Made by a program: the position numbers and the translations under genes. The notes below the pieces were generated by a model. That model ran no database searches and was not told where the DNA came from. It saw nothing but the letters and a program-made list of their open reading frames with translations. 35,585 bases of DNA from Prevotella aurantiaca JCM 15754 (GTDB taxonomy: Bacteria; Bacteroidota; Bacteroidia; Bacteroidales; Bacteroidaceae). Shown here piece by piece: positions 6,739-15,648 of this stretch. Numbering within the stretch: position 1 is the first letter of the stretch; each line of letters opens with the position of its first letter. The stretch spans positions 1 through 35,585 of the forward strand of contig NZ_BAKF01000024.1 in assembly GCF_000614025.1 (NCBI RefSeq). The letters run 5' to 3'.

Positions 6739-9340
6739 ATGAAAGCAAGCAAGACTTACTCATTTGACGAAGCATTTGAGGCCTCATTGAGGTATTTTAA
6801 CGGCGACGAATTAGCCGCAAGAGTTTGGGTAAACAAGTATGCTATGAAGGATAGCTTTGGCAATATATATGAAAAATCGCCAGAAGATATGCATTGGCGA
6901 ATTGCCAATGAAATTGCCCGTATTGAGAAAAAGTATAAAAATCCTATAAGTGCGCAGGAAGTTTTTGAACTGCTCACCCATTTCCGCTATATTATTCCTG
7001 CAGGAAGTCCAATGACAGGTATTGGTAATACCTACCAAATCGCCTCGTTGTCAAACTGTTTTGTAATAGGATTAGATGGAGATGCAGACTCTTATGGCGC
7101 TATTTTGCGCATAGATGAAGAGCAAGTGCAATTGATGAAACGTCGTGGAGGAGTAGGACATGACCTCAGTCATGTACGTCCGAAAGGCTCTCCTGTGAAT
7201 AATTCTGCGCTTACTTCAACAGGTTTGGTTCCATTCATGGAGCGTTATTCAAATAGTACACGCGAAGTTGCACAGGATGGACGCCGTGGTGCATTAATGC
7301 TTTCGGTAAGTGTTAACCACCCAGATGCAGAAGCATTTGTAGATGCAAAGATGGAAGAAGGTAAAGTTACAGGCGCAAATGTATCGGTAAAGATAACCGA
7401 TAGTTTTATGGAGCAGTCGTAAACGATAAGCCATTTGTACAAAAATTCCCTGTTGATGCCGAAAATCCTGTTTACAGCAAAGAAATTTCGGCAAAGAAAT
7501 TATGGGAAAAGATTGTGCACAATGCCTGGAAGAGTGCTGAACCTGGAGTTTTATTTTGGGATACTATTATAAAAGAAAGTTTGCCAGACTGCTATGCAGA
7601 CTTAGGTTTTCGCACAGTTTCTACTAATCCTTGTGGTGAAATTCCATTGTGTCCATACGATAGTTGTCGTTTGTTGTCTATCAACCTATTTGCTTATGTG
7701 AAGAATCCATTCACAAAAGACGCAAGCTTCGACTTTGAATTGTTTAGAAAGCACTCAGGCCTAGCACAGCGTCTTATGGACGATATTGTAGACCTTGAGA
7801 TGGAGAAGATAGAACTCATCATGGAGAAGATTAAGAATGACCCTCAAAGTGATGAGGTGAAACTTGCAGAATACCATCTTTGGGAAAAGATTAAAGAAAA
7901 GAGTGGAAAAGGACGTCGTACTGGAGTAGGTATAACAGCTGAAGGCGATATGATTGCCGCTATGGGTTTGCGTTATGGAACAGAAGAAGCAACAGCATTC
8001 TCGGTAGAAGTTCACAAAATGTTGGCATTGTCAGCTTACCGTTCTTCAGTAACAATGGCACAAGAACGTGGAGCTTTTGAAATCTTTGATGCAAAACGCG
8101 AAGCAAATAATCCATTTATTTTGCGCATGAAAGAAGCCGATCCACAGCTTTATGCTGATATGGTGAAATATGGCCGTCGTAACATTGCATGTTTAACTAT
8201 CGCTCCGACAGGAACAACTTCTCTCATGACACAAACTACTTCTGGTATAGAACCAGTATTCATGCCAGTATATACACGTCGTAGAAAAGTAAATCCAAAC
8301 GATACTGATGTACGTGTAGATTATATAGATGAGGTAGGAGATTCATTTGAAGAATACATCGTTTATCATAAAAAATTCATGGATTGGATGGAGATAAATG
8401 GTTTTGATACTTCAAAGAAATATACACAGACAGAGATAAACGAACTTGTAAAACGTTCACCTTATTATAAAGCAACTGCTAATGATGTAGACTGGTTGAT
8501 GAAAGTTCGCATGCAAGGAGCTATTCAAAAATGGATAGATCACTCAATTTCTGTTACAGTAACTTGCCAAACAACGTTGATGAAGTATTGGTAAACAAAC
8601 TTTATGTTGAGGCTTGGCGTTCTGGTTGCAAGGGTTGTACTATTTATCGTGATGGTTCTCGTTCTGGCGTGATGATTTCTGTATCTAAGAAAGATAAGAA
8701 GAAAAAGAACGAAAGCGAAAATGAAACAAACGAAGAACACGACTTGAATTCTTCAGAAGAAAAGCACGAACATATTTGCACACCTCCACAGGTAGTAGAA
8801 GTTCGTCCTCAAGTTTTGGATTGTGATGTTGTTCGTTTCCAAAATAATAAAGAAAAATGGGTGGCATTTGTAGGACTTCTTGATGGTTATCCTTATGAGA
8901 TTTTCACCGGATTGCAAGATGATGAAGAAGGAATTGTATTGCCAAAGAGTGTAACAAAAGGTAAAGTAATAAAGCAAACCAATGCTGATGGTACTCATCG
9001 TTACGACTTCCAATTTGAAAATAAGCGAGGATATAAGACAACGGTAGAAGGTTTGTCTGAGAAATTTAATCCTGAATATTGGAATTATGCTAAGCTTATC
9101 TCAGGTGTATTGCGTTATCGCATGCCTATAGCACATGTCATTCATCTCGTAAGTTCATTGCAACTTAAAGACGAAAGTATCAATACATGGAAAAATGGTG
9201 TGGAACGTGCTTTGAAGAAATATGTAACTGATGGCACAACAGCTTCAGGACAAACTTGCCCTGTATGTGGACAGGAAACTTTAGTTTATCAAGAAGGTTG
9301 TCTTATCTGCACCAACTGCGGAGCATCTCGCTGTGGATAA
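6739..9340 (+). CDS. nrdJ: Adenosylcobalamin-dependent (class II) ribonucleotide reductase, frame broken twice
   Basis: A class II ribonucleotide reductase that makes deoxyribonucleotides using coenzyme B12 to generate the thiyl radical; cytoplasmic, no small subunit needed. Reconstructed length is 867 residues. Visible hallmarks: SLSNC (Cys107), NTYQIASL, the NPCGEIPLCPYDSCRL segment (about 297-312, with the radical-site Cys), the phosphate-binding loop APTGTTSLMTQTTSGIEP (about 488-505), a Lys/Glu-rich linker (about 650-685) and a C-terminal Cys cluster of CPVCG...CTNCG...CG type. The frame is broken by one missing base near 7420 (after MEQ of DSFMEQ) and another near 8560 (within SVTV-NLPNNV). 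On both sides the protein continues exactly as expected with nothing else lost, so sequence error is likelier than decay. folB follows 20 bases later. Confidence 0.93.
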
Positions 9341-9360
9341 ACAACTATTTAAACTGAATA

Positions 9361-9744
9361 ATGAAATTAAAATCAAGCTACATATATATAAAAGGTGTAA
9401 GGTTTCGTGCCTACATCGGTGTAAGCGAAATAGAACGAGAGGTTGGCAACGATTATGTTGCCGACCTTCGTTTGCATTATCATATAGGTAAAGCTATGCT
9501 AACTGACGATGTTAGCGATACAATAAGTTACGCTGATGTTTACGATATAGTGAAAACAGTAATGCAACAACCTGCAAAATTGTTGGAACATGTGGCATAT
9601 CGTATTGGAGAGGCATTGGAAAAAACTTTCCCACAAATAGAAGCAATAGACCTTTGTCTTACTAAACTGAACCCTCCTATGGGCGCAGATTGCAGCGGAG
9701 CAGGCGTGGAATTACATTTAATAAATGAAAAAACCAGGTCTTAA
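9361..9744 (+). CDS. folB: Dihydroneopterin aldolase
   Basis: A 127-residue enzyme of folate synthesis that cleaves 7,8-dihydroneopterin to 6-hydroxymethyl-dihydropterin and glycolaldehyde. The length is typical for the octameric FolB family. The expected features are present: an N-terminal IYIKGVRFRAYIGVSEIER segment with the substrate Glu (about E23), SYADVYDIV, LLEHVAYRIGEAL with a conserved Glu (E76), and the catalytic Lys in LTKLNPPM (K102). It starts 20 bases after the B12-dependent reductase stop codon and is probably read from the same transcript, an arrangement linking one-carbon and deoxynucleotide metabolism only loosely. Confidence 0.93.
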   Translation: MKLKSSYIYIKGVRFRAYIGVSEIEREVGNDYVADLRLHYHIGKAMLTDDVSDTISYADVYDIVKTVMQQPAKLLEHVAYRIGEALEKTFPQIEAIDLCLTKLNPPMGADCSGAGVELHLINEKTRS

Positions 9745-9769
9745 ACTAAGCTATTCAAACGAAAATGCT

Positions 9770-9777
9770 TAACTTTG
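9770..9777 (+). promoter_or_regulatory. -7 box (TAACTTTG) of the amidase-MCE pair
   Basis: TAACTTTG is an exact TAnnTTTG match 19 bases before the ATG at 9796. A TTG triplet inside it is in frame with the amidase but cannot be the start if this promoter is used. This settles the start choice. Confidence 0.55.
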
Positions 9778-9795
9778 CGTGCAATTATACGAAGT

Positions 9796-11055
9796 ATGAG
9801 TAGAAGAGTTTCTTTATTCCTTATAATATTCTCCTTGTTTGCACTTGCTTCAGTGAGTGCAAAAGATAAGTTTACACTTGTAATTGACCCAGGTCATGGC
9901 GGTAAAGATGTGGGTGCTGTAGGTGCAATCTCAAATGAAAAGAACATAAATCTAACCATTGCTTTGGCTTTTGGAAAATTGGTTGAAAGTAATTTGTCTG
10001 ATGTGAATGTTATCTATACACGCAAAACAGACGTTTTTATACCATTGAAAGAAAGAGCTGATATTGCTAATAAAGCAAAAGCAGACTTGTTTATATCAGT
10101 ACATACAAACTCGGTTCCTCCTACAAAGACTCCTCCACAGGGCTTTCAAGTTTATACATTAGGTATGCACCGTGCAAAGGATAACCTTGATGTAGCTATG
10201 CGAGAGAATAGTGTGATTTCGTTGGAGAAAGGATATGAGAAAACTTATGAAGGCTTCGATCCAAGATCCTCAGAAAGCTATATAATGTTCGAAATTCTCC
10301 AATCGGCTAATATGGAGAAAAGCGTTGAATTGGCTAAACTTATACAAAGGTCGGTTTGCTCAAAGGCTAGTCGAAACGATAAAGGTGTACATCAAGCTGG
10401 TTTCCTTGTACTCAGAGAAACATCTATGCCTAGTTGTCTTATAGAATTAGGATTTATTACCCATGAAGAAGAGGAGCAATTCCTTAATTCTCCACGAGGA
10501 ATAAATCTTATGGCACGCGGTATTTACGAAGCATTTGTAGAATATAAGAACAGATACGATGGCAAGGTTACAATTCCTTACCGTCCTTCTAAAAATAATC
10601 AATTGCCAGTTGAAAATGTCTTAGATCGTTTGTCAACTAATTCACAAAAGCCTGTTGCACAAGTAGAATTTCCTAAAAAGATTAACATTGTAAGACAACC
10701 ACGACCAATACAAAAGATAACAACAAAGACAAAAGTATACAAACAAAACGATCAAGACACTCTTGAAGAGGGCTTTTCTGATATTCCTTTGTTTAAAATA
10801 CAGATTTTTGCCGTAAACAGAGAGTTGACTCTTGATAACGAATTGTTTAAAGGATATACTAATGTATCTGTAGAAACAGAAGGAACTCTCAATAAATACA
10901 TGATTGGAGCTAATGAAGATTATAACGAAATCATGCGTTTAAAAGAAGAAATAAAGCCCGATTTCCCCCAAGCTTTTATTGTTGCATTTAAAAATGGTAA
11001 CCGTATGAATGTGGGAGATGCTATTAAAGAATATGTAAAGAATAAGAGAAAATGA
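9796..11055 (+). CDS. N-acetylmuramoyl-L-alanine amidase (Amidase_3) with SPOR-like C-terminus
   Basis: A zinc amidase that splits the amide bond between muramic acid and L-alanine in peptidoglycan; periplasmic. From the ATG at 9796 it has 419 residues. A signal peptide (MSRRVSLFLIIFSLFALASVSA) is followed by the catalytic domain: VIDPGHGGKDVGA with the first zinc His, a Glu in SNEKNIN, ISVHTNS with the second His, and the catalytic Glu in LIELGFITHEEE. A Pro/Lys-rich linker leads to a final ~85 residues (FKIQIFAVNRE ... AFIVAFKNG) that look like a SPOR peptidoglycan-binding domain. An in-frame TTG at 9775 lies inside the promoter and is rejected as a start. The stop overlaps the next start by four bases (ATGA), so amidase and MCE protein are translationally coupled. 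Confidence 0.9.
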   Translation: MSRRVSLFLIIFSLFALASVSAKDKFTLVIDPGHGGKDVGAVGAISNEKNINLTIALAFGKLVESNLSDVNVIYTRKTDVFIPLKERADIANKAKADLFISVHTNSVPPTKTPPQGFQVYTLGMHRAKDNLDVAMRENSVISLEKGYEKTYEGFDPRSSESYIMFEILQSANMEKSVELAKLIQRSVCSKASRNDKGVHQAGFLVLRETSMPSCLIELGFITHEEEEQFLNSPRGINLMARGIYEAFVEYKNRYDGKVTIPYRPSKNNQLPVENVLDRLSTNSQKPVAQVEFPKKINIVRQPRPIQKITTKTKVYKQNDQDTLEEGFSDIPLFKIQIFAVNRELTLDNELFKGYTNVSVETEGTLNKYMIGANEDYNEIMRLKEEIKPDFPQAFIVAFKNGNRMNVGDAIKEYVKNKRK

Positions 11056-12038
11056 ATATGAAGAAGTTAATATCACCCGAAGTAAGAATTGCATTGGTGG
11101 CCATTGTCGGCATTGTTATTCTTTTCTTTGGTATGAATTTCCTTAAAGGACTTAACCTATACTCATCGGACATTGTATATAATATGCAGTTCGATAAAGT
11201 AGATGGACTTGTACCAACCACTCCAATCTATGCTAATGGTTTTAAAGTAGGAACAGTAAAAGATATTGTTTACGACTACGAAGACCCATCTAAACCCATC
11301 AATGTGGGAGTTGCTATCGATAAGGATATGAGAATTCCAACTGGCTCAAGGGCTGAAATTGTGAGCGACCTTATGGGTAATGTAAAAGTAAACCTTATTT
11401 TCAGCGATGCAAAAGAATACCTAAAGGAAGAAGGTATTATCGTTGGTCGTGTCAATGATGGTGTGTTGGGAAAAATGAGAGATGCTTTCCCTGATGTACA
11501 ACAAATGTTGCCAAAAATTGATAGCATACTTACAAATATCGTTAAACTTACTTCTGATCCTTCATTGGCAGGCACATTGCATAATGCGAATAAACTTAGT
11601 AGCGAATTGACTGCATCAAGTAAGCAACTAAATATTTTGCTAACACAGCTCAATAAGTCGCTTCCTGCTTTGGCAACGAAAGCAAATGGCTTACTCACCA
11701 ATACAAACGGAGTAATGACAGAGGCTAAGGCTGGTATTGCAGATGCACGTTCTACTGTGAGAGGAGCAAATGTTTTAATGACTTCGCTAAACGATAAAGT
11801 AAGTGCATTAGATATTCAAACTACAGTTATAAGATTGAATACAGCACTCGATGAAGTTAATAAGTTGGCTGGAACGTTGAATAGCAACAAGGGCTCTATG
11901 GGCTTGTTAATGAACGATCCATCGCTATATAACAACTTAAACAATACATTACGCAGTGTTGATAGCTTAGTAGTAAATCTTAAAGCACATCCGAAGCGAT
12001 ACTTACACTTCTCTGTTTTTGGACGAAAAGATAAGTAA
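11052..12038 (+). CDS. MCE/MlaD family lipid-transport protein
   Basis: A 328-residue inner-membrane protein with one N-terminal membrane helix (about residues 12-31, ALVAIVGIVILFFGMNFLKG) and a periplasmic MCE domain (about 38-115: YNMQFDKVDGLVPTTPIYANG, GFKVGTVKDI, LMGNVKVNL). The remainder (about 140-300) is a long helical region rich in Asn, Leu and Ser. MCE proteins form hexameric rings that carry phospholipid between membranes; in Mla systems the partner ATPase and permease are MlaF and MlaE, which are not in this window. The link with the upstream amidase, which it overlaps by four bases, is a frequent Bacteroidota arrangement as I recall. The exact lipid cargo is unknown. Confidence 0.88.
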   Translation: MNMKKLISPEVRIALVAIVGIVILFFGMNFLKGLNLYSSDIVYNMQFDKVDGLVPTTPIYANGFKVGTVKDIVYDYEDPSKPINVGVAIDKDMRIPTGSRAEIVSDLMGNVKVNLIFSDAKEYLKEEGIIVGRVNDGVLGKMRDAFPDVQQMLPKIDSILTNIVKLTSDPSLAGTLHNANKLSSELTASSKQLNILLTQLNKSLPALATKANGLLTNTNGVMTEAKAGIADARSTVRGANVLMTSLNDKVSALDIQTTVIRLNTALDEVNKLAGTLNSNKGSMGLLMNDPSLYNNLNNTLRSVDSLVVNLKAHPKRYLHFSVFGRKDK

Positions 12039-12054
12039 GATATAGCAATTAAAT

Positions 12055-12096
12055 AATAATGGCGAGCAGAATAAACCTATTCTACTCGCCATTATT
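12055..12096 (+). terminator. Terminator of the amidase-MCE operon
   Basis: A long stem, AATAATGGCGAG-C-AGAATA paired with TATTCT-A-CTCGCCATTATT around an AACC loop: 18 pairs and one mismatch. It is followed by GTTTTATTT and starts 16 bases after the MCE stop codon. Confidence 0.9.
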
Positions 12097-12243
12097 GTTT
12101 TATTTCAGTCTTATTTGAAGACTATTTTACACCCATTTTATGTTCCAATAGAAATCTAAATATTGGAAATAAATACCAATTATATGTAAATAATTTTTCA
12201 AGAGAGGATATCTTGTGTAACACATTAATTATCAATCCGTTAT

Positions 12244-12324
12244 AATAGTACCTGTTTTGTGTTCTAAAACAACCTGTTTTGCTCGGCAAAACAGGCACTA
12301 TTACCGTGCAAAATAGGTACTATT
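12244..12324. repeat. Nested palindromic repeat, copy A
   Basis: An outer inverted pair (12244-12259 with 12309-12324, 15 of 16 bases complementary) encloses a perfect inner one, CCTGTTTTGC-TCG-GCAAAACAGG (12273-12295). The 17-mer GCAAAACAGGCACTATT (12286-12302) recurs exactly in copy B at 18465-18481. The rest of the gene-free stretch 12097-12877 is AT-rich; apart from the dnaA promoter I see nothing else in it, and no cluster of TTATCCACA-type DnaA boxes. Confidence 0.7.
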
Positions 12325-12797
12325 GCAATACTAAAGTACTAATACCATTTTTACTCCGAATTATCTTTACAGAATGATAGTAATTCTTGCACTTCCTATT
12401 AGGCTATAATGGGGATATCGTAATCCCAATATTAGACTGCTAAACCAAATTTATCGGCTTTAAAGAGTGTAAGAATAAAGTTGTAAAAAGGCCGTTATTA
12501 CAGTGTTATTTAAAAAGAGTCTAAATAAAGAAGTTAAAGTTCCACACTTTAAACGGACTATGTAATTTGATTGACAATCAGCCTTTTTAGATGTGAAAAT
12601 AAATGTTTCATGATTTATAGTATTAAAGTTAGAAACATAAAGTAACTATTTGATATATAAAAAGTTGGATATATGCAAAACATTATTTCCTTAGTTAGAA
12701 TGTAAAGAAGCCATAAGCACCAATCGAACAATACTTTAGCGCTTTTCAATGTATTATTTTAGTTTCGCGATTAGTTCTCTATCTAACTTTTTTTTAG

Positions 12798-12805
12798 TAA
12801 CTTTG
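12798..12805 (+). promoter_or_regulatory. -7 box (TAACTTTG) of dnaA
   Basis: TAACTTTG matches TAnnTTTG 73 bases before the dnaA ATG at 12878. No clear -33 TTTG at normal spacing. Confidence 0.5.
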
Positions 12806-12877
12806 CACTACCTTTGAAATAAGGAAGATGATTTGATATATTTACTAATAAACGATTTTAGATACACAAGTATTAAC

Positions 12878-14283
12878 ATGAAAGTTCAACCAATGCGCTC
12901 TGGGAGCAGTGTCTTCAACTTATCCGAGATAATGTAACCGAGCAGCAGTATGCAACATGGTTTAGCCCAATAACGTTTGAGGCGTTCGATACCGCTACCA
13001 ATAATTTGTTGGTACAGGTACCGAGTCCCTTCGTTTACGAGTATTTGGAGGAAAACTACGTTGATTTATTGAGCAAAGTGCTTACACGTGTATATGGTAA
13101 AGGCGTCCAACTTAAATATAGAATAGTTACTGATAAGGCACATAACCTTACTCAGGATATCCAATCGGATACAGTCGACAAAGTAGAAACGCAGTTACCA
13201 ACTAATCGTGCCAACCAAAGTCCAACGTTATTAGACGTTGCTCTTCAAGAAATAGACCCACAGTTAGACTTGCATAAGTCGTTTTCAAACTACATTGAAG
13301 GCGATAGTAACAAGCTACCTCGCTCTATTGGCTTGTCAATTGCTGAACATCCAAACACCACACAGTTCAATCCGATGTTCATTTATGGTCCATCGGGTTG
13401 TGGAAAGACCCACCTTATCAACGCAATCGGTTTGCGTATTAAGCAGCTTTACCCACAAAAGCGTGTGTTATATATATCTGCTCGCTTATTCCAAGTGCAG
13501 TATACAAACTCTGTTTTGAATAATACGACCAACGATTTTATCAACTTCTATCAGACAATAGATATTTTAATAGTTGATGATATACAGGAATGGATAACTG
13601 CAAGCAAGACTCAAGACACATTCTTCCATATCTTTAACCATTTGTTTATGAATGGAAAGCGTATTATTCTAGCTTCTGATCGTCCACCAGTAGAGCTGAA
13701 AGGTATGAACGAACGTTTGCTAACACGTTTTGCCTGTGGCCTTATTGCTGAACTTGAGAAGCCTAATGTACAGCTTTGTGTAGATATTCTAAATAGTAAA
13801 ATCAAGCGCGATGGCTTGAGTATTCCTAACGATGTTGTTCAGTTTATTGCACAAACAGCTAATGGAAGCGTAAGAGATTTGGAGGGAGTCATTAACTCTT
13901 TGCTGGCTTATAGTGTTGTTTATAATAGCAATATTGACATGCGATTGGCTGAAAGAGTCATTAAGCGTTCGGTAAAGATTGACGATGAGCCGCTGACAAT
14001 TGACGAAATCATTGATAAAGTGTGCATACACTTTAACGTTACTGCCACTGCTGTAAACTCACGCTCGCGCAAACAAGACATCGTACTTGCTCGTCAAGTA
14101 AGTATGTACTTGGCTCAGAAGCACACAAAGATGCCTGCAAGCCGTATAGGAAAGCTTGTTGGAGGTCGCGATCATAGTACCGTGCTTCACAGTTGTTCTC
14201 AAATTGAGAAGCGTTTGCAGGTGGATAAAGGTTTCATTGCTGAACTTTCAACAATTGAAAATTCGTTTAAACTGAAATCGTAA
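12878..14283 (+). CDS. dnaA: Chromosomal replication initiator DnaA, frame broken at the fifth base
   Basis: DnaA binds origin DNA with ATP and melts it to start replication. Reconstructed length is 468 residues. An N-terminal domain I (ALWEQCLQLIRDNVTEQQYATWF) is followed by a variable linker. Then come the AAA+ core with Walker A GPSGCGKT (about 171-178) and Walker B LIVDDIQ, the arginine-finger region LLTRFACGL, and the C-terminal helix-turn-helix with GGRDHSTVLHS. Domain I is in frame with the core, but no start codon exists in that frame: a stop directly precedes it. The ATG at 12878 becomes in frame if one A is restored to the AAA run at 12881-12883, giving MKSSTNALWEQC. This is a typical homopolymer loss. 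An internal TTG at 13006 would remove all of domain I and is unlikely. It is convergent with the thiamine operon. Confidence 0.93.
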
Positions 14284-14305
14284 ATATCTTTTTATTTCTT
14301 TAAAG

Positions 14306-14955
14306 TTATTCTTTCGGCTTATGGGTTTGATACACCAAGTAAGTCGAATCGCTGTTTATGGTGAATGAGTTGCCCATTGCTTCATTCAAAGTACCTTGCC
14401 ATAACTCACTAAAAGGTATATTTTCCATTTTAATCCTTTGCTTTCTATGTGTTTTCCACCTATTTGGAAAATGCTAACCTGCTGATGTGGAAAGGCTGCA
14501 AAGGTTGTTTCCCCTTGAGAAATAGTAAACCAACCATAGTTAGTTACCATTGTTGGCACAATGTTAAGGTGCTTATAATAATGTATAAGCAGTGCGATGT
14601 TGCCCAAAGTATGATCTTCTCGCTTGCCTGTTGCACCAAGATAGCAGAATGTAGTACTATCTGTAAGGTTGAAATATTGTAGTGCATACTTTGTCGCTTT
14701 AGTAAGGTCGTTGTCCTCTTGTTCTTCAATGGTATGAAAAATGTGTTGGTATTTCTTCTTTGTTGATTCCGAAACCGAATCCCCATCACCCACAATTACT
14801 TCTGGTTCAATATCCATTTTCAACAAATCTTCCACTGCACCGTCGCATGCTATCAGATGTTTGGCAGTGCGCAGAATATGCATTGCTGTTATATCTGTGG
14901 GGAAATCGCCTGCTGCAAGTATTACAACATCGTATTCGTTCTTCAGTTCTTTCAT
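14306..14955 (-). CDS. tnr3: Thiamine pyrophosphokinase, frame broken near the C-terminus
   Basis: The enzyme that phosphorylates imported thiamine with ATP to thiamine pyrophosphate; cytoplasmic, 216 residues when reconstructed. Family motifs: LIACDGA, VIVGDGDSVS, the EDNDLTKA acid cluster and GATGKREDHTLGNI. The frame is lost at about 14415: as read, the protein ends KIYLLVSYGKVL after 189 residues. With one base restored it continues PFSELWQGTLNEAMGNSFTI and on to a stop at 14306. That tail holds the GTLNEAMGNS segment, equivalent to the thiamine-binding end of the family, so the broken form should be inactive if the shift is real. It is last in the riboswitch-controlled operon, 17 bases after pnuT, and its end is 22 bases from the convergent dnaA stop. 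The tnr3 name follows Bacteroides usage. Confidence 0.9.
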
Positions 14956-14972
14956 TGTTTTCCTTTACTTAT

Positions 14973-15584
14973 TTACATAGTTGTCTGCATCATTCGCTTC
15001 CATTTGAAGTAGCCTGCAATGGCTATAAGGGCATAAATTGCATATAGACCAGAAGTAAATGGTATGCCCTTATAAAAGTAGAGTGCCGATAGTTCTATAT
15101 CCGCCACAAACCAAATCCACCATTGTTCCAAATATTTTTTAGCCAAAGCCCATAGTCCGATAATGCTTAACGAATTGCCGAAACTATCCAAAATGGGTAC
15201 ATTCGAGTTGGTAAAAGTAATCAAAATAAAGTAAACAATACCCCATAAAGCCAGAAAAAGGACCATTATTGGCATTATTTTATGCTTAGGAAACCTTCTT
15301 ATGGGCAACTCTTTATTCTCTTTTTGCCTTTTACCGAACTGCCAATAGAGGAAGCCATAGATGGATACGACAATGTAATACAGCTGCATACCGAAGTCAG
15401 CGTATAGCTTTGCCTCATAATAAACGAAGGTATAGACAAGCGGCATAACTATACTTGTAAGCCAAAGCCAAATGCTTGCCTTATATTCTTGGTAGATATA
15501 GATAAGTCCGATGATGGTTCCGACCATATCTAATAGTTGGTATGTGTCGGCTTCTTGGAAGTATTGAATAATGTTGTTTAGCAT
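14973..15584 (-). CDS. pnuT: PnuC-family thiamine transporter PnuT
   Basis: An inner-membrane transporter of the PnuC fold, here expected to move thiamine by facilitated diffusion, with trapping by the pyrophosphokinase. About 203 residues from the ATG at 15584 (MLNNIIQYFQEADTY), with seven likely membrane helices and the family-type segment WWIWFVADIELSALYFYKG near residues 150-170. A further in-frame ATG at 15623 adds 13 residues, but lies inside the loop of an intercistronic hairpin and adds no hydrophobic or conserved sequence, so I chose 15584. Its position between a TPP-riboswitch-driven receptor and a thiamine kinase separates it from nicotinamide-riboside PnuC proteins, which it resembles. 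Confidence 0.9.
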   Translation of the reverse strand: MLNNIIQYFQEADTYQLLDMVGTIIGLIYIYQEYKASIWLWLTSIVMPLVYTFVYYEAKLYADFGMQLYYIVVSIYGFLYWQFGKRQKENKELPIRRFPKHKIMPIMVLFLALWGIVYFILITFTNSNVPILDSFGNSLSIIGLWALAKKYLEQWWIWFVADIELSALYFYKGIPFTSGLYAIYALIAIAGYFKWKRMMQTTM

Positions 15585-15605
15585 TTGGTGCTCTCTAATA
15601 GTATG

Positions 15606-15642
15606 AACGACCTCTCTTTGCAATTGTCGAAGGGAGGTCGTT
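15606..15642 (-). promoter_or_regulatory. Intercistronic stem-loop between receptor and pnuT
   Basis: A perfect 9-bp stem (AACGACCTC at 15606-15614 with GAGGTCGTT at 15634-15642) around a 19-base loop, beginning 6 bases after the receptor stop codon. No U-tract follows, so it is more likely a 3'-end protector or processing site for the receptor mRNA than a full terminator. It could set receptor expression above pnuT and tnr3. Confidence 0.6.
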
Positions 15643-15648
15643 TAGGTT

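Noticed and set aside
6739..9340. Programmed frameshifting in the ribonucleotide reductase
   Set aside because: Neither break site has a slippery heptamer with a downstream structure, and similar one-base losses occur in unrelated genes.
9775..9795. TTG start for the amidase
   Set aside because: The codon lies inside the TAACTTTG -7 box; the ATG at 9796 gives a clean signal peptide. The same reasoning rejects the TTG at 27664 for the TonB receptor.
12097..12877. Possible replication origin upstream of dnaA
   Set aside because: The stretch is long and AT-rich, but I find no cluster of TTATCCACA-like DnaA boxes, and the neighbours (MCE protein, thiamine kinase) are not typical of an origin. 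GC-skew over the genome would decide.
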